A DNA stretch of 59,245 nt from Aminivibrio sp. (lineage in GTDB: Bacteria > Synergistota > Synergistia > Synergistales > Aminobacteriaceae): positions 1 to 59,245 of the forward strand of contig NZ_JAESIH010000058.1 in the NCBI RefSeq assembly GCF_016756745.1, read 5' to 3'. Positions within the stretch are counted from its first letter, which is position 1, and the number at the start of each line of letters is the position of its first letter. Below are positions 1 through 8,448 of the stretch, one piece after another. The translations under genes and the position numbers were made by a program. The notes beneath the pieces are model-generated. The model saw only the letters and a list, made by a program, of their open reading frames with translations, was not told the DNA's origin and searched no databases.

Positions 1-741
1 GCCGGGTTCGCGGGAGGGCGGAAAAGCATCCTGCCCGGAGTGGCGGGCCGGGAAACCGTCATGACGAACCACCGTATGATGACAGCCCCGGGGGTGGGCA
101 TCGGCGTGGTGGACGGCAACGTCCTCAGCGAAGAGACGGTGGAGGCGGTGCGGGATTTCTGTCCGCTCCATTTCATCCTCAACTGTGTCTCCGACAGCTC
201 GAAGCATATTGTCCGGGTGGTGGGGGGGCACTGGTACGACGCCTGGCGGGAGGGCATCGCCACCTTCCGGAAGTTCAACTTCGCCCCCATTTCGAAGAAG
301 GCGGACGTGGTGTTCCTCTCCGCGGGGGGCTTTCCCAAGGACATAAACATGTACCAGGCCCACAAGGCCCTCTACATGGCCTCACGGGCGGTCCGTCCCG
401 GGGGGACCCTGGTCTTTTTCGCCGAGCTGGCCGAAGGGTACGGCCACAAGGTCTTTGAGGAGTGGGCGAAGCGACGCCTGGGCATCGACGGGGCGATCGC
501 GGCCTTCGAGGCGGATTTCCGGTTCGGCGCCCATAAGCTGTACTACTTGGCCAAGCTGGCGAAGGAATGCGTCATCCTGCTGTACTCCAGGTCCGGCAGG
601 GAAGACAGCGAACTCATGTTCTGCGAGAAAGCGGAGTCCCTGGCGGACATCCTGCCCTCCCTGGCGGAGAAGTACGGCGAGAACTTTACGTCCTACGTGA
701 TCCCCCAGGGGGGCATCGTCCTGCCCATGGAGGATGCCTGA
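1..741 (+). CDS. larA: Nickel-dependent lactate racemase (LarA family), 3' part only
   Basis: The reading frame is open from base 1, so the N-terminal part lies outside the window; 246 codons plus the stop are present. LarA-family enzymes interconvert stereoisomers of lactate or other 2-hydroxyacids using a nickel pincer cofactor covalently held by a lysine. The stretch GFAGGRKSILPG near the window edge matches the conserved segment carrying that lysine, and the histidine of MTNHRMM lies where the family has a nickel-contacting histidine. Further on, SAGGFPKDINMYQAHKAL and RPGGTLVFFAEL are typical of the C-terminal domain. Assignment to lactate rather than another 2-hydroxyacid is not settled, since the family contains several specificities. 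The gene runs in the same direction as the following signalling cluster but is separated from it by 127 bases. Confidence 0.85.
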   Translation, partial: AGFAGGRKSILPGVAGRETVMTNHRMMTAPGVGIGVVDGNVLSEETVEAVRDFCPLHFILNCVSDSSKHIVRVVGGHWYDAWREGIATFRKFNFAPISKKADVVFLSAGGFPKDINMYQAHKALYMASRAVRPGGTLVFFAELAEGYGHKVFEEWAKRRLGIDGAIAAFEADFRFGAHKLYYLAKLAKECVILLYSRSGREDSELMFCEKAESLADILPSLAEKYGENFTSYVIPQGGIVLPMEDA

Positions 742-868
742 CAGTTCCTTCTTTGCCCTTCATGGGGTACAATGAAGGGAAGCTCATTACAAGGATGCCT
801 TTTCCGGGCGGACGACTTCCGAGATCCGCCCGCCCGGATGCTTCCGGAAATCCCAGGGGGGAAACTCC

Positions 869-1984
869 GTGCGACCCGTTCACATCATTTATGTCAGTGC
901 CGGAAACGGCCACAGGATGGCGGCGAGAGCCATCCGGGAGTCCCTTGACCACCGGGGGGTGCCCAACGTGGTCATGGACCTTCTCGACTTCTCCAGCGAC
1001 CTCTTCAAGTGGTCCTACAGCGACGTCTACGCCTTTGTAAGCGAACACTCCCATCTTGCCTGCCGCATCATGTACGACCTCACGGACAAAAACCGGGAGG
1101 AGAGCGCGGCCCTCAGGCTTTTCGAAAAGATCTCCACCGAGAACGTGAAGAAATTCATGCGCTATATCTCCGAGAATGAACCCCGCAAATGCATCTGCAC
1201 CCATTATTTTCCCCTGAACGTCCTCTCCCGCATGAAGGCGGCGGGGATGTACAGCGGTGAATTGTATACGGTGATCACCGATTTCGGTCTCCGGCGGATG
1301 TGGGTGAAGGATCACGTGGACCGGTACTTTATCTCGGGCGACCGGGTTCTCCGGGGACTCCTGGCTCTCGGCGTCCCCAGGGAAAAGATCTCCGTGACGG
1401 GGATTCCTGTCTCCAGGAAATTCGCCTCCCTGAAACGGAAGGAACGGAACTTCTCGAAGAAACGCCTTTCGTTCCTCTTCATCGCCAGCAGCATCCCGAA
1501 CATTCTCGCCCTCGACATCCTGGCGGCCCTTTCGAGGTCCGGCCATCCCATTGACGTGACCGTGGTCACGGGGCGGAACAAGGACCTCCTTGCGGACCTG
1601 GAGAACGTCACCGTCGGAGGGAGCCTCACGCTGAAGGTCCGGGACTTCGTGGACAACCTGGAAGCGCTCATGGTCCGAGCATCGGTGCTGATCACCAAGC
1701 CCGGCGGCCTGACGGTGAGCGAGGCCCTCTGTGCCGGAGTGCCCATGATCCTCGTCAATCCCATCCCGAAACAGGAAACCATTAATTCCGCCTACATCCA
1801 GGAGAAGGGGGCGGGCGTTCTCGCCAGGACGGCCGCTGACGTGGAGCGGTTTGTCGACCGCTTTTTCGCCGACCGGTCCATGCTCGCCGCCATGGAAAAG
1901 GCTGCTTATTCCATCGCTTTTCCCGGCGCCGCCGATGCGGTGGCGTCCCTGATCCTTGACAGGGAGGGGGAGGACGGGAAATGA
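869..1984 (+). CDS. Glycosyltransferase of the MGDG synthase / UgtP family
   Basis: This 371-residue protein begins with HIIYVSAGNGHRMAARAI, the GxGHxxAA-type motif of monogalactosyldiacylglycerol synthases and processive diacylglycerol glucosyltransferases. A GT28-type C-terminal domain follows, with KPGGLTVSEALCAGVPM as its nucleotide-sugar-binding motif. Such enzymes transfer a sugar from a UDP-sugar to diacylglycerol at the inner face of the membrane; the acceptor here is unproven. The start is GTG with AGGGGG eight bases upstream. A weak promoter (TTCCTT, 17 bases, TACAAT) lies at 745-773. The stop codon overlaps the start of the GGDEF-EAL gene (ATGA), so the two are translationally coupled, which is an unusual link between envelope glycolipid synthesis and c-di-GMP signalling. 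Confidence 0.8.
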   Translation: MRPVHIIYVSAGNGHRMAARAIRESLDHRGVPNVVMDLLDFSSDLFKWSYSDVYAFVSEHSHLACRIMYDLTDKNREESAALRLFEKISTENVKKFMRYISENEPRKCICTHYFPLNVLSRMKAAGMYSGELYTVITDFGLRRMWVKDHVDRYFISGDRVLRGLLALGVPREKISVTGIPVSRKFASLKRKERNFSKKRLSFLFIASSIPNILALDILAALSRSGHPIDVTVVTGRNKDLLADLENVTVGGSLTLKVRDFVDNLEALMVRASVLITKPGGLTVSEALCAGVPMILVNPIPKQETINSAYIQEKGAGVLARTAADVERFVDRFFADRSMLAAMEKAAYSIAFPGAADAVASLILDREGEDGK

Positions 1985-3771
1985 AGAAAAAAGAGGGAAC
2001 GGTTCCCCTGAAGGGAGATGATTTCGCCGGGAGGGTCGGGGAGCTCTTCGGCTGCGACGAAGGGACGGACAGAGTGCGGCGCGCCCTGCAGATCATTTCC
2101 ACCGTGTTTTCCAGCACGGTGGAAGGAATCGTGGTTACCGATCCCAGGGGCATCATACGCATGGTGAACCCGGCTTTTTCCTCCATTACTGGGTACAGCG
2201 CCGACGAGGCGGCGGGACGAAATCCCCGGATACTCAAGTCGGACCGCCATCCGCCGGAGTTCTACGAGAGCTTCTGGAGAACGCTGATCAACGAGGGAAG
2301 ATGGGAGGGAGAGATCTGGAACCGGAGGAAGAACGGCGAAGTCTACCCCGAGTGGCTTTGCTGCTCTGCCGTTTATGATGAAAACGGAGCCGTCACCGAC
2401 TACATTTCCGTCTTCAACGACTTGTCTGAGGTTCACTTCAAGGATGCCCAGATTGAGCTCCGGTCAAACTTCGACCAGCTTACCGGCCTTGCGAGCAGGA
2501 CCCTGTTCTACTCCCGCCTGGAAGCTGAGCTTAAGCGGCAGGGCCGCGACGGGAGGCGCCTTGCCCTCCTTGTGCTGGACATCAACCGCTTCAAGAACAT
2601 CAACGATTCCCTCGGCCATTTCGCTGGAGACGGCGTACTGCAGCAGGTGGGCGCCAGGCTGTCCCGTCACCTCGGCGGAAGGGAGAGGGCGTCCCGGATC
2701 GGCGGCGACGACTTTCACATTCTCATCCCCGATGCCCGCTCGGTGGAGGAGATTGCCTCCGGAGCGGAGAAAATCCTCTCCCTGCTGAACGATCCCGTGG
2801 ATGCGGCGGGAAACAGCCTCTTTCTCAGCGTCTCCCTCGGCATTGCCGTCTTTCCCGATGACGGCAGGACGGCGGAGGCCCTGCTCAAAAAAGCCGACAT
2901 TGCCATGCACAAGGCCAAGGAGTTCGGCATAAGCAATTACCGGTTTTTCACCGACGAGCTTGGAGAGCAGGCCTCGTCCATACTTCTGCTGGAGAACTCC
3001 ATGCGGCGGGGCCTTGAAAGAAGCGAATTCCGTCTTGTTTACCAGCCGAAATACGATCTCCGGGAGGACCGGGTGTCCGGTATGGAAGCCCTGCTCCGCT
3101 GGCATGCCCCGGACCGGGTGATCCCGCCCTGGGAATTCATCCCCCTCGCCGAGGAGACGGGGCTGATCCTGCCCCTGGGAGAGTGGGTCTTCCGGGAAGT
3201 CTGCCGCCAGGTTTCCCGGTGGACGGACGAGGGATATCCTCCTCGCGAAGTGGCGGTGAACTTCTCGGCCCGGCAGCTCCACCAGGACGGGCTTGTCTCC
3301 GTTCTGAAAGCGACCATGGAGGAGTTTTCCGTGCCTCCCTCCCGGATCGGCATCGAGATCACCGAGTCGGGGGTCATGGAGGACCTGGTGGACTCGGTGG
3401 ACTCGGTGGCTATCCTCTCTCGGTTCAAGGACCTGGGGATGACGGTCTACATAGACGACTTCGGCACGGGCTACTCCTCCCTTAACTACCTCAAACGGCT
3501 GCCCATCGACGTGCTGAAGATCGACAAATCTTTCGTGGACGGAGTCCTGGCCGACAAGAACGATGCCGCCATCACCCGGGCGGTGATAGGCCTGGGCCGG
3601 TCCCTCGACATGGCCGTGGTGGCGGAAGGGGTGGAGACGAGGGAACAGCTCGATTTCCTCCGGCAGAACGGATGCGACGAAATCCAGGGATACCTGCTGA
3701 GCCCTCCCCTTCCGCCAGGGGAAACCCTCCGGTTCAGAAAAACGGGGCATACCCCTTTGTTTTCGGCATAG
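1981..3771 (+). CDS. PAS-GGDEF-EAL cyclic di-GMP signalling protein
   Basis: The protein has 596 residues and no membrane segment. A PAS domain lies at about residues 35-150 (STVEGIVVTDPRG, then a PAC-like tail), a GGDEF domain at about 165-325 and an EAL domain at about 340-590. The cyclase signature at 241-245 reads GGDDF, a departure from GG(D/E)EF, and no RxxD inhibitory site precedes it, so cyclase activity is doubtful. The EAL domain looks intact: MEALLRW (EAL at 369-371), NFSARQLH, EITESG, DDFGTGYSSL and KIDKSFVD. The likely net activity is therefore c-di-GMP hydrolysis, perhaps controlled by the PAS domain and by GTP binding to the GGDDF domain. It overlaps the glycosyltransferase by four bases. 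Confidence 0.88.
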   Translation: MKKKEGTVPLKGDDFAGRVGELFGCDEGTDRVRRALQIISTVFSSTVEGIVVTDPRGIIRMVNPAFSSITGYSADEAAGRNPRILKSDRHPPEFYESFWRTLINEGRWEGEIWNRRKNGEVYPEWLCCSAVYDENGAVTDYISVFNDLSEVHFKDAQIELRSNFDQLTGLASRTLFYSRLEAELKRQGRDGRRLALLVLDINRFKNINDSLGHFAGDGVLQQVGARLSRHLGGRERASRIGGDDFHILIPDARSVEEIASGAEKILSLLNDPVDAAGNSLFLSVSLGIAVFPDDGRTAEALLKKADIAMHKAKEFGISNYRFFTDELGEQASSILLLENSMRRGLERSEFRLVYQPKYDLREDRVSGMEALLRWHAPDRVIPPWEFIPLAEETGLILPLGEWVFREVCRQVSRWTDEGYPPREVAVNFSARQLHQDGLVSVLKATMEEFSVPPSRIGIEITESGVMEDLVDSVDSVAILSRFKDLGMTVYIDDFGTGYSSLNYLKRLPIDVLKIDKSFVDGVLADKNDAAITRAVIGLGRSLDMAVVAEGVETREQLDFLRQNGCDEIQGYLLSPPLPPGETLRFRKTGHTPLFSA

Positions 3772-3784
3772 GTCGGGATATAAT
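3757..3784 (+). promoter_or_regulatory. Promoter of the diiron protein / chemoreceptor / HD-GYP genes
   Basis: TTGTTT (3757-3762) and a perfect TATAAT (3779-3784) are separated by 16 bases. Transcription would start near 3791, about 87 bases before the first start codon. The -35 element overlaps the end of the GGDEF-EAL gene, so the three following genes can be expressed apart from the first two. Confidence 0.6.
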
Positions 3785-3877
3785 CACAGCGGAATGTTCC
3801 GGGTGACGCCTTCTCCCCGGGGCTATGGCAGCCGACAATGAAATCCAATGGTTTGTTTCGGGAAGGAGTTGGGTTAT

Positions 3878-4651
3878 ATGCAGCATATACGTTCCCTTTC
3901 CCTGTACGATCAGGGCGATCACCGGTTCATCATGCTCGGCTGGGAGGAGCAGGAAGAGGAGGTGGCCGTCCAGACGAACCAGTACGTCATCTCGTCCGGA
4001 GGTGAAGTGGTCCTTCTCGATCCGGGCGGAGCCCACGTCTTTCCCAGGGTTCTCGCCAACGTGGCGGAGCTGTTCGAACTCAGGAACATCAATCACATCT
4101 TCTATTCCCACCAGGATCCGGACGTATCCTCGGGGATCACCCTCTGGCTCTCCATGGCCGAGAAGGCCTCGGTCCACATTTCGGGGCTCTGGGTGCGCTT
4201 CCTCCCCCATTTCGGAATCTACGACGTGAAGCGTATCGCCCCCATTCCGGACAAGGGGGAGACCCTCACCCTCGCCAACGGGAAGAAACTGCTGGTCATC
4301 CCGTCCCATTTCCTCCATTCCACGGGATGCTTCTCCCTCTACGATCCTTCGTCGAAGATCCTCTTCAGCGGCGACATCGGTACGGCCATCTTCCCGAAGG
4401 GCGGCAGGTACCCGGTGGCCGAGGACCTTGACTCCCACCTGAAGTACATGGAGGGGTTCCACAAAAGGTACATGGCGTCCAACGCCGCCTGCCGCCGGTG
4501 GGTCAAAATGGTGTCCGCCCTCGACGTGGAGCATATCGCCCCCCAGCACGGAGCCTTCATCAAGGGACGGCAGAACGTGAAGAAGTTCCTTTCGTGGTTC
4601 GAGAATCTCACCTGTGGGGTGGACATTCTCGACGAAATTTACGGCCGCTGA
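3878..4651 (+). CDS. ODP-like diiron metallo-beta-lactamase-fold protein (oxygen/iron sensor candidate)
   Basis: This 257-residue soluble protein has the metallo-beta-lactamase fold of flavodiiron proteins but no flavodoxin domain. Visible metal-site segments are SHQDPD (H78, D80, D82), PSHFLHSTG (H144, H147), FSGDIG (D166) and APQHG (H224). HQDPD in place of the hydrolase HxHxDH, together with the missing flavodoxin domain, is typical of ODP, the oxygen-binding diiron proteins. In Treponema denticola an ODP acts with a soluble chemoreceptor as an oxygen/iron sensor. The next gene here is exactly such a receptor, 28 bases downstream. The start at 3878 was chosen over the in-frame ATG at 3848 because AAGGAG lies ten bases before it. 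It could instead be an oxygen- or NO-reducing enzyme with a separate electron donor. Confidence 0.75.
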   Translation: MQHIRSLSLYDQGDHRFIMLGWEEQEEEVAVQTNQYVISSGGEVVLLDPGGAHVFPRVLANVAELFELRNINHIFYSHQDPDVSSGITLWLSMAEKASVHISGLWVRFLPHFGIYDVKRIAPIPDKGETLTLANGKKLLVIPSHFLHSTGCFSLYDPSSKILFSGDIGTAIFPKGGRYPVAEDLDSHLKYMEGFHKRYMASNAACRRWVKMVSALDVEHIAPQHGAFIKGRQNVKKFLSWFENLTCGVDILDEIYGR

Positions 4652-4679
4652 AGGGCATCTTTCCCGGGAGGACGACGGA

Positions 4680-5522
4680 ATGAACCGGAACTACTCGGAA
4701 ATGATCCACAAGCTTGGCAGCGCCTATTTTGCCAACACGCTGATGAACTCCTTCATGGCCCAGCTCGACGAGGTGCTGGTACACCGCGTCCGCTCGGTGG
4801 AAGAGGAGATAGCGGAGACATCGGAGCGGTTTGTCCAGCTCAGCCGCATGCTCGGCGATCTTCAGGCGGAGTTTGACAGGAGCGGCCGGGAGACCAGGGA
4901 GACGGTGGAGGAGATCAACCGGATGAACGGCGACCTGTCGACGGAGCTTCGGCGCTCCGGCACCGACCTCGACGGTATGAGCGAGAACGTGTCCAGGACG
5001 GTGGACGCCACCACGGGCACCCTCGAATCCTTCTTGGAGATCGAGAAAATGTCGAAGGAGATCCAGCGGATCGCCAAGCAGACCAATCTCCTTGCGCTGA
5101 ACGCCTCCATCGAGGCGGCCAGGGCGGGGGAACACGGAAGGGGTTTCGCCATCGTGGCGAAGAACGTCAAGGAGCTCGCCGCCGAGACCAAGGCCGCCTC
5201 CGAGTCCATCGGCGCCAAGGTGGGGGAGATCTCAGGATCGGTGGAGCGGGCCATGGAGGACATCCGGGGGATCAGCGACATGTTCGACATGATCCGCCGC
5301 TCCCTGTCCACCTTTACCCGGTTCCTCGACACAAACAAGGATTTCATGGAGAGAATGGAGCGGACTATGGCCGACGCGGGAGAGAAGGTCAACAGGAGTT
5401 CCGGTGAAATGGAGAGCTCCGTGGAGGTTCTGGGGGACGCCTCCAGAAAGTTCGGGTCCATGGCGGCCACCATTTCGGCCATCGTCCTTGCCCAGAAGAA
5501 TCTCAAAAAAATAAGGCTCTGA
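4680..5522 (+). CDS. Soluble methyl-accepting chemotaxis-type receptor lacking a sensor domain
   Basis: The protein has 280 residues, is almost entirely helical and shows no signal peptide, membrane segment or periplasmic domain. The receptor tip, which contacts CheA and CheW, is clear at about residues 131-168 (QTNLLALNASIEAARAGE, then GRGFAIVA and VKELAAET). Long coiled-coil helices flank it. A receptor with no ligand domain of its own needs a partner for input; the ODP-like protein encoded 28 bases upstream is the obvious candidate. The start at 4680 follows GGGAGGACGACGGA; an in-frame ATG at 4614 lies inside the previous gene and is less likely. It ends one base before the HD-GYP gene. 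No cheA, cheW or flagellar gene is in the window. Confidence 0.88.
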   Translation: MNRNYSEMIHKLGSAYFANTLMNSFMAQLDEVLVHRVRSVEEEIAETSERFVQLSRMLGDLQAEFDRSGRETRETVEEINRMNGDLSTELRRSGTDLDGMSENVSRTVDATTGTLESFLEIEKMSKEIQRIAKQTNLLALNASIEAARAGEHGRGFAIVAKNVKELAAETKAASESIGAKVGEISGSVERAMEDIRGISDMFDMIRRSLSTFTRFLDTNKDFMERMERTMADAGEKVNRSSGEMESSVEVLGDASRKFGSMAATISAIVLAQKNLKKIRL

Positions 5523-5523
5523 C

Positions 5524-6747
5524 ATGGATTACCGGTCTTCGGAAGCGACGCGGAGCGCTGCACGGGAAACCGCCGAGGAAAAAGTGGTATATGTTCCCCT
5601 CGACGACCTTGCCCGTTACCGGGGAAAGGTCGCCGAGGACATCATCTCCGAGGAAGGGGCTCTGCTCCTGCCCCGGGGCAGCGACGTTCCGGTGATGCTG
5701 AAGACCATGCCCGGCATAACGAAGACGCTTCGGCAATGGAACAAGGAGTTCATCCCCGTCCAGGTTTCTTCCGGCATCACCGAGGAGGAGTTCGAGGCCA
5801 CCCTCCGGGCCATCGAGCCGAAGACCCGCATGCTTGATCCGAGCCTGGCGATGAGGGCCATCGACCAGGTCGAGGAAGTATACTCCAGGATTTCGGAGGA
5901 CGGCGTTTCCCGGGAGGGAATAGAAACTCTCGAGAAAGAGGCCGACAGGCTGGCCCGGGACGTGATGCTTTCCCCGCAGATTCTCCTGTGCCTCGGCAAG
6001 GTAAAGGATTCAGATGAGTACACCTTCATCCATTCCCTCAACGTGGCCCTTCTCTCGGGATATCTCGCCTCCGTCATCCATCCCGGGGACGAGGAGCTGG
6101 TGAAAACCGTGACCTTCGGCGGGTTGCTCCACGATCTGGGAAAGGCGAAAGTTCCCCGGGAGATACTGAACAAGCCGGGCCGGCTGACCACACAGGAGTT
6201 CGACATAATGAAGACCCACCCCATCCACGGGATGGTCGCTGCCGTGGCGTCGGGAGTGAGTGACCGGCGGATACTCTCGGTGGTGAGGAACCATCACGAG
6301 CGCTGGGGAGGGGACGGGTACCCCGACGGCCTGAGGGAGAACCGGATCTCCCTCCACGCCAGGATTGCCGCCGTGGCCGATGTCTTCGACGCCCTCACGG
6401 CCAAGCGGGTGTACAAGGACCCCATGAGGAGCAGGGAAGCGGTCTCCATGATCCTCGAATCATCCGGAAGCAGCTTTGACGGGGCCATCGTCCGGGCCCT
6501 GCTCGTCTCGGTGGGGCTCTATCCCGTGGGCACTGTGGTGGAGCTCTCAGACTACAGCGTGGGCGTGGTCACCGGGGTGCGGAACAAAGACCTGCTCCGC
6601 CCCCAGGTCTTCCTCTCGGTGGATCCCCGGGGACGGAGGCCGGAGGCGCCTACCATCATCGACCTTTCCCTCGGAACGGACCTTTTCATCCGGCGGTCCC
6701 TGGACGACATGGGAAAGGGCGTCGTCTACGGACGGGACGAATCCTGA
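5524..6747 (+). CDS. HD-GYP domain cyclic di-GMP phosphodiesterase
   Basis: The protein has 407 residues and is cytoplasmic. An N-terminal region of about 150 residues has no recognised motif. The HD-GYP domain runs from about 165 to 340, with LLHDLGKAKVP (H203, D204), KTHPIHG, RNHHERWGGDGYPDG (GYP at 265-267) and IAAVADVFDALT. This signature predicts hydrolysis of c-di-GMP to pGpG or GMP at a metal centre. The gene follows the chemoreceptor with one base between them, so it probably belongs to the same transcript as the diiron sensor. The cluster thus holds one probable and one degenerate-cyclase c-di-GMP protein, and most likely lowers c-di-GMP. It is convergent with the helicase gene, with only three bases between stop codons and no terminator visible. 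Confidence 0.9.
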   Translation: MDYRSSEATRSAARETAEEKVVYVPLDDLARYRGKVAEDIISEEGALLLPRGSDVPVMLKTMPGITKTLRQWNKEFIPVQVSSGITEEEFEATLRAIEPKTRMLDPSLAMRAIDQVEEVYSRISEDGVSREGIETLEKEADRLARDVMLSPQILLCLGKVKDSDEYTFIHSLNVALLSGYLASVIHPGDEELVKTVTFGGLLHDLGKAKVPREILNKPGRLTTQEFDIMKTHPIHGMVAAVASGVSDRRILSVVRNHHERWGGDGYPDGLRENRISLHARIAAVADVFDALTAKRVYKDPMRSREAVSMILESSGSSFDGAIVRALLVSVGLYPVGTVVELSDYSVGVVTGVRNKDLLRPQVFLSVDPRGRRPEAPTIIDLSLGTDLFIRRSLDDMGKGVVYGRDES

Positions 6748-6750
6748 GGC

Positions 6751-8376
6751 TCACCCCAGGGAATCCTCTATTTCCCCTATTTTTTCCTCGAAGCCGTAAA
6801 TGGTGGGATCGATGTCGTCCACCACGGCGTTCAGCTCCTTCATGGACCGGAAGGCATAGCCTTTCGGCAGGCGGTTCGCGTACCGCTTCACCTTCAGCAG
6901 GGCCTGGAGGTAGTTCCGCTCGAAGGGAAGGATGATCTGGGCCGCCATGATGGCACCGGGGCTCGTCTCCGTAAAGAAGAGATACGCCATCTCGAGATTC
7001 TCCTCGATGTCCATTTCGTCGTACCAGAGAGCCGCCAGCAGTTTCCGGAACTTCTTCTTCTCGTGTCCCCCCACCATCTTTCGCACCGCCCGGTCGATCC
7101 TGTTCATCCCTGACCGCAGAATGTGCTCCATGAGATAGGGGTCTCCTTTCGGCCAGGAGAACTCCGCGATGTACTCCGCCTCCTCTTCGGGGAGGACCTG
7201 CTTCCGAAGCAGCCGCCCGAAGGAAGGCCGCAGGGAGACCGACGCCGGTTCAGGCGGGGCATCCACCAGCTCCCGGAAAATGTCCCCCGTTGAAAAGCCC
7301 CTTCTCTCGAAGGGAGAATTGAGGAGCCAGGTCACGTATCCGGGATCGAAGAGCCCCTTCCGTCCCGCCCTGCCTGCCATCTGGGAGAACTCGTTCTTCG
7401 AGATGGGCCTGTCGGAATGGTAGTGGACGAGCTGGGCGAAGACCACTGTTTCTGCCGGGAGATTCACTCCCAGGGCAAGGGCGTTGGTGCCGCACACCAC
7501 GTCGAGGATCCGCTCCCTGAAAGCCCTTTCCACCAGCAGCTTTTCCTTGGGCAGCATCCCCCCGTGGTAGATGCCCACCCCCGTAAAAAGGGGCGGCTGG
7601 ATCTTCGGCACCTCCAGGATGGACGCGATCTCCTGGAGGCGGTCCCTCTGTCCGGCCGAAATCTTTTTCCGGCTCCTGGCGGCCTGAAAGGCCAGTTCCA
7701 CAGCCCCTTTCTGGGAGAACAGAAAAATCAGGGCATCCTTCAGCCTGTCGATCCTTGCAGGCTTGGCGGGTGTATAGATCAGTTCCGTCTCCCGCCGGGT
7801 GTTTTCGTGCAGGAAGAACGTCCTTCCCGTCACTCCGCCGAGGTACTCTGCCACGGAGGAGGCCCCCCCGAGGGTTGCCGACATGACGAGGACCGCTGTG
7901 GTGGGGTTCGTGTCCCGGATGCCGTCGATATAGGCCCGCGCGCGGTCGGGATCGTCAAAGATATAGTGGAATTCGTCCACGATAAGCTTCTGGCCCGGGA
8001 CGAAGGCGTATTTCAGGGAATAGATCTCCTGGGTGCAGCAGATAATGGAGGCTCCTTCATTTTTCTTGAAGTCCCCCGTCTCGATTCCCACGTCGAACCC
8101 CATCTTCCTGAGGTCGAGGTACCGTTCGTTGCTCAGTGCCTTGATCGGGGCGGTGAAGATGATCCGTCCCCCTTCAGGGTAGACCGGAAATCCTTCCTCG
8201 TCGAGGATGCCCGCCCAGAGATAGGCAACGAGTGTTTTCCCCGACCCCGTAGGGGCGGAGAGCACGGCGTTCTTTCCTCGGATGGCCCGGTAGGCCCTGA
8301 GCTGCCACGGATAGTATGAAAAAGTGTCCAGGGGATGTCTCCTTCCGCCCGGGGAAACGGGCCTGGGTTTTTTCAT
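6751..8376 (-). CDS. Ski2-like DEAD/DEAH-box helicase
   Basis: This 541-residue superfamily 2 helicase starts with an aromatic Q-like patch (YYPWQLRAYRAI) and has Walker A SAPTGSGKT near residue 40 and Walker B VDEFHYIFD. Later motifs are VMSATLGG (motif III), TNALALGVNLPAETV and QMAGRAGRKG (motif VI). DEFH and the QMAGRAGR pattern match the Ski2/Mtr4/Brr2 group of RNA or DNA helicases. The C-terminal 170 residues are helical and probably correspond to a reduced post-helicase domain; the protein is short for the group. The substrate is unknown. It is a single gene, divergent from the small acidic protein gene. Confidence 0.85.
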   Translation of the reverse strand: MKKPRPVSPGGRRHPLDTFSYYPWQLRAYRAIRGKNAVLSAPTGSGKTLVAYLWAGILDEEGFPVYPEGGRIIFTAPIKALSNERYLDLRKMGFDVGIETGDFKKNEGASIICCTQEIYSLKYAFVPGQKLIVDEFHYIFDDPDRARAYIDGIRDTNPTTAVLVMSATLGGASSVAEYLGGVTGRTFFLHENTRRETELIYTPAKPARIDRLKDALIFLFSQKGAVELAFQAARSRKKISAGQRDRLQEIASILEVPKIQPPLFTGVGIYHGGMLPKEKLLVERAFRERILDVVCGTNALALGVNLPAETVVFAQLVHYHSDRPISKNEFSQMAGRAGRKGLFDPGYVTWLLNSPFERRGFSTGDIFRELVDAPPEPASVSLRPSFGRLLRKQVLPEEEAEYIAEFSWPKGDPYLMEHILRSGMNRIDRAVRKMVGGHEKKKFRKLLAALWYDEMDIEENLEMAYLFFTETSPGAIMAAQIILPFERNYLQALLKVKRYANRLPKGYAFRSMKELNAVVDDIDPTIYGFEEKIGEIEDSLG

Positions 8377-8448
8377 TTCTCATGGTACCACAAAACGGGG
8401 AGGGAAAAACATGATAAGATACTGCAAAGAGAAGAAGGAGGTGTTCCT

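Noticed and set aside
753-773. TTGCCC and TACAAT as a promoter before the glycosyltransferase gene
   Set aside because: The spacing is only nine bases. A weaker TTCCTT with 17-base spacing is possible and is mentioned with that gene.
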